A DNA stretch of 8,525 bases from Planctomycetia bacterium (lineage in GTDB: Bacteria; Planctomycetota; Planctomycetia; Gemmatales; Gemmataceae). The stretch spans positions 1 to 8,525 of the forward strand of contig JAKEEV010001103.1 in assembly GCA_022616395.1 (NCBI GenBank), in the 5' to 3' direction. Made by a program: the position numbers and the translations under genes. Below, piece by piece: positions 1 through 5,839 of this stretch; the first letter of the stretch is position 1; each line of letters opens with the position of its first letter. The notes below the pieces were generated by a model. It ran no database searches and was not told where the DNA came from. It saw only the letters and a list, made by a program, of their open reading frames with translations.

Positions 1-395
1 ACATTGATCTTGTCCATCTCGCCCGCGTACACTCTTCCGCCCGCGCATGGGACGCACTGGCAACACTCACCCTCACTCGAATGCCGGACGCACAGCGCTA
101 CGGCGCGGTCGAATTCGATTCAGAAGCCCGCGTGACGCGCTTCCGGGAGAAGGATTCAGTTGGCGAAGGCGAAGAGAAGTGGGTAAACGCGGGGGTGTAC
201 GTGATCGAACGCGATCTGATCGAGCGCATTCCGACGGGAGAAGTCGTTTCACTTGAACGCGACGTATTCCCGCAAGCGCTGTACGATGGAGTACCGCTCG
301 CGGCGAACACGCACGACCGGCCCTTCCACGACATCGGCACGCCGGACGACTTCCGCGAGTTCGTCCGCAAACAGGAAGCCGCACATGCCGCGTGA
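1..395 (+). CDS. Sugar-1-phosphate nucleotidyltransferase, probable D-glycero-D-manno-heptose-1-phosphate guanylyltransferase (3' part)
   Basis: The reading frame is open from base 3 to the TGA at 393-395, so the gene begins upstream; about 130 C-terminal residues of a family usually about 230-240 long are visible. The fragment has the C-terminal signature of nucleotidyltransferases of the HddC/RmlA/ManC-like superfamily: RYGAVEFD, then FREKD, then WVNAGVYVIE, SLERDVFPQAL and a closing FHDIGTPDDF. The EK and the DIGTP segment belong to the sugar-phosphate and metal binding side; the N-terminal G-x-G-T-R nucleotide loop lies outside the window. Such enzymes join a nucleotide (GTP in HddC) to a sugar 1-phosphate in the cytoplasm. 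The gene overlaps gmhB by 11 bases, which supports a heptose substrate, although the fragment alone cannot prove sugar or nucleotide specificity. An internal ATG at 81 is not the start, because clear family sequence (DALATLTLTR) precedes it in frame. Confidence 0.85.
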   Translation, partial: IDLVHLARVHSSARAWDALATLTLTRMPDAQRYGAVEFDSEARVTRFREKDSVGEGEEKWVNAGVYVIERDLIERIPTGEVVSLERDVFPQALYDGVPLAANTHDRPFHDIGTPDDFREFVRKQEAAHAA

Positions 396-969
396 GGCCG
401 TGTTCCTGGATCGCGACGGCACACTAATCGAGGAGGTGCATTACCTCGCGGAGCCGGAACAGGTGCGGTTGATTGCAAACGCGGCTCAAGCCGTTCGGAA
501 GTTGAACGAAGCGGGCGTGCTGGTCGTGGTGGTGACGAACCAGGCGGGCGTGGCTCGCGGATACTTCCCCGAAAGTCACGTGTTCGAGGTTCACGAACAC
601 CTCTCCGCGCTTCTTGCCCAACGCGGAGCGCGCCTCGATGGTTACTACTACTGCCCCCATCACCCCGAGGGCGTAAACGAATATCGATGCGAGTGCGATT
701 GCCGCAAGCCGAAGCCGGGGCTTCTTCAACGCGCGGCACGCGAGTTAGACATCGACCTCAGCCAGTCGTGGATGATCGGCGATAAAGTCTCTGACGCGGA
801 GGCCGGAACCGCCGCTGGCTGTCGCTCGATTCTGGTGCGAACGGGTCACGAGCTACCGAACAACATCACGACAACGGGGCTACTGGCCGTGGTGGACGAC
901 CTCGTGGAGGCGGTAGAGATTGTAGTCCTCACGCTCCGCGTGAGGGAAGACACCTCACGCGGAGCGTGA
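385..969 (+). CDS. gmhB: D-glycero-D-manno-heptose 1,7-bisphosphate phosphatase (HAD family, GmhB)
   Basis: This 194-residue HAD-superfamily phosphatase removes the 7-phosphate from heptose 1,7-bisphosphate in the cytoplasm, the step before nucleotide activation of the heptose. Visible motifs are HAD motif I DRDGT (nucleophile D9, acid/base D11), motif II VTNQAGVARG (T51-N52), motif III CRKPKPG (K108) and motif IV MIGDKVSD (D133, D137). The GmhB zinc loop is complete, with ligands C90 and H92 (CPHH) and C104 and C106 (CDC). The ATG at 385 gives the canonical short N-terminus right before motif I; an upstream in-frame start would add unrelated residues. It overlaps the upstream nucleotidyltransferase by 11 bases, suggesting translational coupling. 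The last 16 residues (179-194) and the stop are encoded inside the inverted repeat at 918-980, so the C-terminal tail is probably an acquired extension. A histidinol-phosphatase or other HAD role is the main alternative; heptose context makes GmhB most likely. Confidence 0.88.
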   Translation: MPREAVFLDRDGTLIEEVHYLAEPEQVRLIANAAQAVRKLNEAGVLVVVVTNQAGVARGYFPESHVFEVHEHLSALLAQRGARLDGYYYCPHHPEGVNEYRCECDCRKPKPGLLQRAARELDIDLSQSWMIGDKVSDAEAGTAAGCRSILVRTGHELPNNITTTGLLAVVDDLVEAVEIVVLTLRVREDTSRGA

Positions 970-980
970 GGACTACAATC
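918..980. repeat. REPIN-like palindromic element: perfect 28-bp inverted repeat with two nested hairpins
   Basis: Bases 918-945 are exactly the reverse complement of 953-980, separated by a 7-base loop (946-952). Each arm is itself a hairpin: 927-945 and 953-971 each have 8-bp stems (CCTCACGC/GCGTGAGG) with a three-base loop TCC or GGA. A GTAG tetranucleotide (922-925) precedes the first hairpin and its complement CTAC (973-976) follows the second, so the element is two inverted GTAG-headed units. GTAG next to a palindrome is the hallmark of bacterial REP sequences recognised by RAYT (TnpA_REP) transposases, and inverted pairs of them are called REPINs or BIMEs. It spans the end of gmhB and the start of the spacer before the epimerase. 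The transcript could form one long hairpin that affects mRNA decay or termination, but there is no T-run after it. The REP assignment is inference from structure; copy number in the genome is unknown. Confidence 0.8.
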
Positions 981-999
981 GGACTGATTGGGGGCAATT

Positions 1000-1935
1000 A
1001 TGGCAACAGTGCTGGTTACCGGCGGGGCCGGTTACATCGGCTCGGTGCTGGTGCCGCTCCTGTTGCGCGACGGACATGTGGTTCATGTGCTCGACAACTT
1101 CCGTTTCGACCAGACCAGCCTGACCGAGTGTTGCATCGATCCGAACTTTCGAGTCACGCACGGAGACTGCCGCGACATCGCCACTCTCACGCGCGCCCTT
1201 CGTGACGCGGACGTGATTCTGCCGCTGGCGGCAATCGTCGGCGCGCCGGCCTGCGACCGCGACCCGACAGCCGCAGTCACAACGAACCTCGACGCGATCA
1301 AGCAACTTCTGTCACTGCGTTCCAAACACCAGCGCGTCATTCTGCCAAATACCAACAGCGGGTACGGCATCGGCGAACCGGAGAGCATCTGCACGGAAGA
1401 CAGCCCGCTGCGGCCTATCAGTCTCTATGGCCGCACAAAAGTTGAAGCCGAGCGTGCAGTGTTAGAGGCGGGCAACGCGCTCACGTTTCGCCTCGCCACG
1501 GTGTTCGGCATGTCCCCACGAATGCGAATCGACCTTCTGGTAAACGACTTCGTCTATCGAGCGGTCACCGATCGCGCGCTGGTGGTCTTCGAGGGACACG
1601 CGAAGAGGAACTTCATCCACGTGCGAGATGTGGCCCGCGCCTTCCGGCACGCGATCGACAACTTCGAGTCGATGCAGGGGAAGCCTTACAACGTGGGACT
1701 GAGCGACGCGAATCTCTCGAAGCTGGAACTCTGCGCTGCGATCCGCGCGCAATTGCCGGGCTTCGTCTATGTGGAAGCCGCGGTGGGCGAAGACCCCGAC
1801 AAGCGCGATTACATCGTGTCGAACGCGCGCATCGAGTCGACCGGCTTCACCCCGCGCGTCTCACTGGCAGATGGCATTCGCGAACTCATCAAGGGTTACA
1901 CCATCGTGCGAAACGCGCGCTTTGGAAATGTGTGA
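1000..1935 (+). CDS. NAD(P)-dependent epimerase/dehydratase (extended SDR) acting on an NDP-sugar
   Basis: This 311-residue protein is of usual length for an extended short-chain dehydrogenase/reductase of nucleotide-sugar metabolism. An N-terminal Rossmann fold begins VLVTGGAGYIGS (glycines 8, 11 and 14 in GxxGxxG), with an acidic residue after the second strand (VLDNF) that favours NAD. The active site shows NTNSGYG (S120) and YGRTK (Y143, K147). Later segments KRNFIHVRDVARAF and GKPYNVGLSD are the substrate-domain signatures seen in UDP-glucose 4-epimerase-like enzymes. It would oxidise, then epimerise or dehydrate, an NDP-sugar in the cytoplasm; the exact substrate is not readable, though an activated heptose is favoured by the two genes upstream. 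I chose ATG 1000, which starts two residues before the first beta strand and has GGGGG at 990-994. A TTG at 988 is in frame but less likely. The palindrome at 918-980 ends 19 bases upstream, and a second hairpin follows the stop. Confidence 0.88.
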   Translation: MATVLVTGGAGYIGSVLVPLLLRDGHVVHVLDNFRFDQTSLTECCIDPNFRVTHGDCRDIATLTRALRDADVILPLAAIVGAPACDRDPTAAVTTNLDAIKQLLSLRSKHQRVILPNTNSGYGIGEPESICTEDSPLRPISLYGRTKVEAERAVLEAGNALTFRLATVFGMSPRMRIDLLVNDFVYRAVTDRALVVFEGHAKRNFIHVRDVARAFRHAIDNFESMQGKPYNVGLSDANLSKLELCAAIRAQLPGFVYVEAAVGEDPDKRDYIVSNARIESTGFTPRVSLADGIRELIKGYTIVRNARFGNV

Positions 1936-1938
1936 CAG

Positions 1939-1967
1939 AGTAGCCCGCCGCGGAGCGGTGGGCTACT
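1939..1967. repeat. REP-like single hairpin between the epimerase and glycosyltransferase genes
   Basis: Bases 1939-1950 pair with 1956-1967 as a 12-bp stem (one G-T pair) around a five-base loop. The outer stem contains GTAG (1940-1943) and CTAC (1963-1966), and the centre holds CGCGGAGCG (1949-1957 region), the same nine-base core as in the right arm of the element at 918-980. The stem outside the core differs from that element but is still self-complementary. It fills most of the 50-base spacer. It could work as a weak terminator or mRNA stabiliser, but the bases after it are TTCTCCC rather than a T-tract, so a REP-family element is the better reading. Confidence 0.65.
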
Positions 1968-1974
1968 TTCTCCC

Positions 1975-1979
1975 GAGGA
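1975..1979 (+). promoter_or_regulatory. Ribosome binding site of the first glycosyltransferase
   Basis: GAGGA lies 6 bases before ATG 1986. The string GAGGACACGG that follows recurs exactly in front of the next gene's GTG start (3649-3657), so the two glycosyltransferase genes share a nearly identical initiation region. Confidence 0.6.
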
Positions 1980-1985
1980 CACGGC

Positions 1986-3629
1986 ATGGCAGCCAGATTC
2001 CTGATCGTGAACAACGGACTGACCGAACCGCGTGGACACTTCGTCGAGACGAGTCTGGCCGTGGCTCGTGCTGCTCGTCGGCGCGGGTTCGATGTGGTGA
2101 TGGGCGTTCACGCACGCTGCGACAGCCGCGAACTTCCCACTGACCTGCCAACAATTCCGCTTTTCCGCGTCGATCACTGGGGCCACTTCGTCAACGAGCA
2201 GCAACCACGCGCGATTCCACTTCGTGGACAACTCGGCCCGCTGTGTGATGTGCCTATTGAGTCCGTTCTGGAAGGCCGGTCCAGTTTGAAGGAATTGCTC
2301 GACGCGCGCTTCACTCCTCCACAACAGGTTGGTGGACTCAAGGCGAAGCTCGCTCGACTCGCGAAGCGCGGGCTTCCTCCCCTCATCACCAGCGCTGGCC
2401 GCAGCGCAACGCGACTTCTTCGCGCGCTCGTTCCTCCGGTTGCGTTCGACTGGCTTCGCGCGTTCTCGCGCCGAAGGAGAGGACTACCGCCCGCTCCGTG
2501 GTCAGAAACAGCCAGCTCCGCCCACTTCGATGAATACGATCCACTTCCAACCGATGTGGAAGGTTTGCTTCGCCGAGCGCTCGGTCGCATTCCGCCCGAT
2601 CACAACGAGTTTGCGCACTATCAGATGTTCGCGGAGGATCTCGAACGATTCCTTACGCTCTGCACTGTGGAGCCAGGCGATCACGTTTACTTACCGACCG
2701 CCCACGGTCGAGATGCAGCGGCGATTCTCGCGCTTGTTCATCGCGTCGGCGCAGAGCACATGCCCGCATTGCATCTCGAATTCCGCCACGCGCTGCTTTC
2801 CGTAGCCGAACTTGAAGCACCGGTCTGTCCGTTCGCGGCGTTCCACACGCGCACTCACCGCGCGTACTTCGATGCGTGTCGGGCTTACCCCGAAAGCGAG
2901 AAAGTCCACTTCTACACCGACACACGCGAACTTTCCGCCGACTATGCCGCGCTCGCGGGGTTTTCCTTCGGCGTGCTCCCCATTCCCTTCCGCGCAGACC
3001 TGATTCCGCCGTCGCCCCCGCGCGCTTCAACCGATCCACTGCGAATTCTCTTCCTCGGAGACTTGCGCGAAGAGAAGGGATTCACGAAGCTGCCTCCGTT
3101 GGTGCGCGCGATGCGTGAGGAGCGCGTTCAGTTCGTTGTGCCCGGCTCACTTCACCCGGAAGAACACGAACCGGCCATGCTCGCGGCTCTCGTGGAACTG
3201 GAATCGTACCCTCCAGAGCGAGTCGAACGCCCGCACCGAGACGGCTTCATCCCCGCGGAGGGCTACTACCGGTTGCTGGCGTCCGCTGATGTGGTGCTCT
3301 GCCCTTATGACGCCAGGGCGTATCGCTCGCGCAGTTCCGGCGTGTTCGCGGAAGCGGTCGCGGCCGGGAAACCGACAGTCGTTCCGGCGGGAACGTGGAT
3401 GGCAAGCGAGCAAGGGCTGGGTTGTGGCGAAACCTACCTCGACGACCAGGAATTGCTTCGCGCGGTGCGCAGAATCTGCTCCGACTACTCCGCCTACCGA
3501 GCCGCAGCCGAAGAAGCCCGCGACCACTGGCTCGCGCGCCAGTCGCCGGAGAATCTGCTCGCGGAGTTGATTCGACCCACGAGTACACGAGCGACGAGCA
3601 GAAAAGTTGCAGCTCTCGCGGTTGCATGA
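1986..3629 (+). CDS. Glycosyltransferase, GT4-like (GT-B fold), long form
   Basis: This 547-residue protein is a likely cytoplasmic or membrane-peripheral glycosyltransferase that adds a sugar from a nucleotide donor to a growing glycan. The N-terminus has a GT-B acceptor-domain start (FLIVNNGLTEPRGHFVETSLAVARAARRRGFDVV). The donor-binding domain begins near residue 352 with LRILFLGDLREEKGF (R361, K364, matching the GT4 G-R-x-x-x-EKG strand). It continues with ASADVVLCPYDARAYRSRSSGVFAEAVAAGKPTVVPAGTW, where E456 occupies the second glutamate of the E-x7-E motif. The first glutamate is not present; S448 stands at that spacing. The protein is longer than common GT4 enzymes (about 350-420), because of a basic, proline-rich stretch around residues 110-200 and a middle region without a recognisable motif. 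No signal peptide or membrane helix is evident. ATG 1986 has a good GAGGA site upstream. Donor and acceptor cannot be read from the sequence. Confidence 0.75.
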   Translation: MAARFLIVNNGLTEPRGHFVETSLAVARAARRRGFDVVMGVHARCDSRELPTDLPTIPLFRVDHWGHFVNEQQPRAIPLRGQLGPLCDVPIESVLEGRSSLKELLDARFTPPQQVGGLKAKLARLAKRGLPPLITSAGRSATRLLRALVPPVAFDWLRAFSRRRRGLPPAPWSETASSAHFDEYDPLPTDVEGLLRRALGRIPPDHNEFAHYQMFAEDLERFLTLCTVEPGDHVYLPTAHGRDAAAILALVHRVGAEHMPALHLEFRHALLSVAELEAPVCPFAAFHTRTHRAYFDACRAYPESEKVHFYTDTRELSADYAALAGFSFGVLPIPFRADLIPPSPPRASTDPLRILFLGDLREEKGFTKLPPLVRAMREERVQFVVPGSLHPEEHEPAMLAALVELESYPPERVERPHRDGFIPAEGYYRLLASADVVLCPYDARAYRSRSSGVFAEAVAAGKPTVVPAGTWMASEQGLGCGETYLDDQELLRAVRRICSDYSAYRAAAEEARDHWLARQSPENLLAELIRPTSTRATSRKVAALAVA

Positions 3630-3646
3630 TTGCGAACGTCAGTCAC

Positions 3647-3652
3647 GGAGGA
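3647..3652 (+). promoter_or_regulatory. Ribosome binding site that sets the GTG start of the second glycosyltransferase
   Basis: GGAGGA ends 4 bases before GTG 3657 and 10 bases before the next in-frame GTG 3663. A perfect Shine-Dalgarno core at this point argues against the longer TTG start at 3630, which would place this site inside the coding region and would immediately abut the previous stop. Confidence 0.65.
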
Positions 3653-3656
3653 CACG

Positions 3657-4838
3657 GTGCGGGTGTTACTCTTCCACCCCTGGGGCCGGTTCGATTCCGC
3701 GTGTTGCGGAGCGTCTCACACCGCGCTTGCTCACTTGGAGTTCTTCCAACACAGCGGCTGGGAAGTTCACTGCGTCCTTCAGGAAATCCCCGCTTGGTGT
3801 GTGACTGCGCCTGAACCGACGGAACTCCTGTCGCACTTCTCGTGCGTGAAGTCTGTTCGCACACTACGAATCGACTGTCCGCCGATTTCGCCGCGAGACT
3901 ATGGAGACGAGTTCCGTCAGTTGCTTTACGCCAGCGAAGGCGCTGCGCGCGGCAGAGCGTTCCGCGCGATCGCCTCCGAACGGTGGGATGCGTTCCTCAC
4001 CACGGATGTAACCTGTTCGGCTTACGCGCTTGGCGTGCCCCGCAGCACGTTCAAGGTACTCGCCGCAGGCGACAGCTATGCCCGGCGCGCTACAGTGACC
4101 GAACTCGCCAGTCCAGAGGTGCGCGTGTCTGAAAGCAATTTTACTTTCGCGCGTGTGGAGTGCGAACTCTACCGCCTCTTCGATCGCGTGTTGTTCCCCT
4201 CGGAAGCACAAACTCGCGAAGCCGCACAGCGCGGAGTCAAGTCTGCCGTTCATGTCCCGACGCGGATTCGAGAAGTCGGGACGCCGCCTGAACCAAACGC
4301 CGAACACGACATCGTGATCTGTGGAGGATCGCGGACCAGCGACCTCGCGGATGTGGAATGGTTCTATCGGCACATTTATGTGCCTCATCTGCGAGGGTGT
4401 GGCATTCGCCTCACTCTTGCTGGCCCGGTCGCGGAACGGTTCGCGGTGATCGATCAGCGCGTGACGAAGCTCAGTTCAACGCGCGGTGCTTATCGCGCGG
4501 CTCGTGTCGTGGTCACGCCCATATACGAAGCTGCCGGGCCACACGTGCCAGTGATGGACGCGCTCGCCGCGGGGTGCGCGCTGGTTACGACTCCCTGCGG
4601 TCTTCATGGACTGGAAATACAAGAGAACGCCGCCGTAGTGCTTGAGATGCGAAATGATCCCGGTTGCGTGGCGGCTGGTATTCGCGATCTGCTGGCGGCT
4701 CCCGGCTGGCGGAAAGTGCTCGGCGAACGAGCCGCGCGGAGTGCTTCACGACACACGCGCGAGAGACACTTTTCCGCGCTCGGTGCCGCGTGGCACCTGG
4801 CAATGGAACGCCTTCAGAATGTGATGGAGAGAAGTTGA
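3657..4838 (+). CDS. Glycosyltransferase, GT4-like (GT-B fold)
   Basis: This 393-residue protein has the usual size of a GT4-type glycosyltransferase. The start is GTG 3657, giving MRVLLFHPWG as the first Rossmann strand and loop (GTG 3663 is a close alternative). A linker around residues 165-200 (FDRVLFPSEAQTREAAQRG) matches the segment before the donor domain in this family. The donor domain contains DIVICGGSRTSDLADVEWF, then LTLAGPV, then YRAARVVVTPIYEAAGPHVPVMDALAAGCALVTTPCGLHGLEI. The last stretch matches the GT4 pattern P...G.....K..EAMA.G.PVV.T..G..G, with D301 where the second catalytic-site glutamate normally sits and V297-P298-V299 in place of the usual lysine region. The spacer from the previous stop is 27 bases and the next gene starts 2 bases after this stop. 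It probably adds another residue of the same glycan. Donor and acceptor are unknown, and the altered motif leaves some doubt about activity. Confidence 0.75.
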   Translation: MRVLLFHPWGRFDSACCGASHTALAHLEFFQHSGWEVHCVLQEIPAWCVTAPEPTELLSHFSCVKSVRTLRIDCPPISPRDYGDEFRQLLYASEGAARGRAFRAIASERWDAFLTTDVTCSAYALGVPRSTFKVLAAGDSYARRATVTELASPEVRVSESNFTFARVECELYRLFDRVLFPSEAQTREAAQRGVKSAVHVPTRIREVGTPPEPNAEHDIVICGGSRTSDLADVEWFYRHIYVPHLRGCGIRLTLAGPVAERFAVIDQRVTKLSSTRGAYRAARVVVTPIYEAAGPHVPVMDALAAGCALVTTPCGLHGLEIQENAAVVLEMRNDPGCVAAGIRDLLAAPGWRKVLGERAARSASRHTRERHFSALGAAWHLAMERLQNVMERS

Positions 4839-4840
4839 GA

Positions 4841-5821
4841 ATGCTCAGAACAGCATTCCGACCGGTGAGACGAGTATTGGGCCGGGTGCGCCGGCTCTTT
4901 CGACCATTGACACCGGCTCAGTGCGAAGCCGTGCAGCGCGAACTGCGCGCCCGGGCGGCGGTGCGCTCCGCGATGGCAGACGTTCCGCGTTCGCAGGTGA
5001 CGACTCCGAATGTGTATGTCCTCACCGCGCACCACTTCAACCACGTCGCGCGCCCCATCCCGCTCGACCCGCGACTGCTCTACGCCCCGAAGAACTTCCA
5101 CTTCTATTTCTTCGATCCGGAAGGGCCGCCACGCGGATTTCACCGGCGCGCACACTGCGAACGCGACATCTACCCCGAATTGCATGAGGTTGGCCGCCGA
5201 CATCTGGCGGAGTGGACGTTCTTCCTGGCGGAATACGAGCGCCCGTTCGCCAGCTACCCATTCGTGACGATCTCGTCGCGATTCTACGACAAGAATCTCC
5301 GTCTTCCCGGCCCGTTGGATACATACTTACCGCTTTTCGGTTGGTACCTGAACGAGTACGGCTACGGCTACTTGCCGTCGTATGACCGCGACTTCTCAAT
5401 GATTGATCTGGAGGAGTATGAACGAATCGGATACCTGGGCACGCGCCGCGAAGGAATGGATCTGGTACAGCGGCTGTATGGTGTAAAGATGCCCGCCGAG
5501 TATCGCTATACGGGCGATTTCTGGTGTAACTATATCGCGTTCCAATCGCGAGTTGAACTGGTACGATATATCGAATTCTACATGCCCCTTCTCCGCTATT
5601 TCTTTGATGAACGCTACAACCTGATTACCGAATACGCGGACACATTCGTGAACAGACGTTATGTATTCCGCAACGAGAAGCCACTCACACTCTATCTCGA
5701 ACAGCTTTCGCATCTGTTCTTCTACCTCAATCGCCTTCCCTATATCGGTCTCCATTACGATGGCTTCTATGAAGTAGATGAGCGGAAACAGGAGTTCCGC
5801 AAGGTACTTTCGTTTGAATAA
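4841..5821 (+). CDS. Uncharacterised aromatic-rich protein in a glycan locus
   Basis: I do not recognise this 326-residue protein with confidence. The ATG at 4841 lies 2 bases after the previous stop, with GGAGAG at 4826-4831. The first 22 residues are very arginine-rich and amphipathic (R3, R7, R10, R11, R15, R17, R18, R21), which could bind membrane or an acidic partner. A conserved-looking core starts at TPNVYVLTAHHFNHV (55-69) and continues through FHFYFFDPEGPP, HCERDIYPELHEVG, YLPLFGWYLNEYGYGYLPSYDRDF and TGDFWCNYIAFQSRVELVRYIEFYMPLL (224-250). It ends with LTLYLEQLSHLFFYLNRL (282-299). By my count nearly a quarter of residues 81-326 are Phe, Tyr or Trp. The layout (an N-terminal VYVLTAHH strand, a central G-DFW-N segment, and a late E-x-L-S-x-x-F helix) loosely recalls DUF4422-type capsular glycosyltransferases. 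That link is a guess. There is no signal peptide and no clear transmembrane helix. Its place between glycosyltransferase and methyltransferase genes suggests a role in the same glycan. Confidence 0.8.
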   Translation: MLRTAFRPVRRVLGRVRRLFRPLTPAQCEAVQRELRARAAVRSAMADVPRSQVTTPNVYVLTAHHFNHVARPIPLDPRLLYAPKNFHFYFFDPEGPPRGFHRRAHCERDIYPELHEVGRRHLAEWTFFLAEYERPFASYPFVTISSRFYDKNLRLPGPLDTYLPLFGWYLNEYGYGYLPSYDRDFSMIDLEEYERIGYLGTRREGMDLVQRLYGVKMPAEYRYTGDFWCNYIAFQSRVELVRYIEFYMPLLRYFFDERYNLITEYADTFVNRRYVFRNEKPLTLYLEQLSHLFFYLNRLPYIGLHYDGFYEVDERKQEFRKVLSFE

Positions 5822-5839
5822 CTCCTCGGAGCGTTCCCC

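Noticed and set aside
622..630. A further copy of the repeat core CGCGGAGCG inside gmhB
   Set aside because: It has no flanking self-complementary stem or GTAG and encodes an ordinary part of the protein, so it is chance similarity.
98..739. A 213-codon minus-strand open frame across the nucleotidyltransferase and gmhB
   Set aside because: Both sense genes have strong family motifs. The antisense translation is low-complexity Arg/Ser/Pro-rich and matches nothing.
988..1002. TTG 988 as the start of the epimerase
   Set aside because: ATG 1000 places the first beta strand right at the N-terminus as in relatives and has the G-run at suitable distance; TTG would add only four unconserved residues.
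1939..1972. Rho-independent terminator after the epimerase gene
   Set aside because: The hairpin is strong, but the following bases are TTCTCCC with no T-tract. The next gene continues in the same direction within 20 bases, and the GTAG/CTAC ends fit a REP-like element better. A weak attenuating role is not excluded.
3630..3657. TTG 3630 as the start of the second glycosyltransferase
   Set aside because: It lies directly after the previous stop, is preceded by no ribosome binding site, and would bury the perfect GGAGGA site at 3647-3652 inside the gene.
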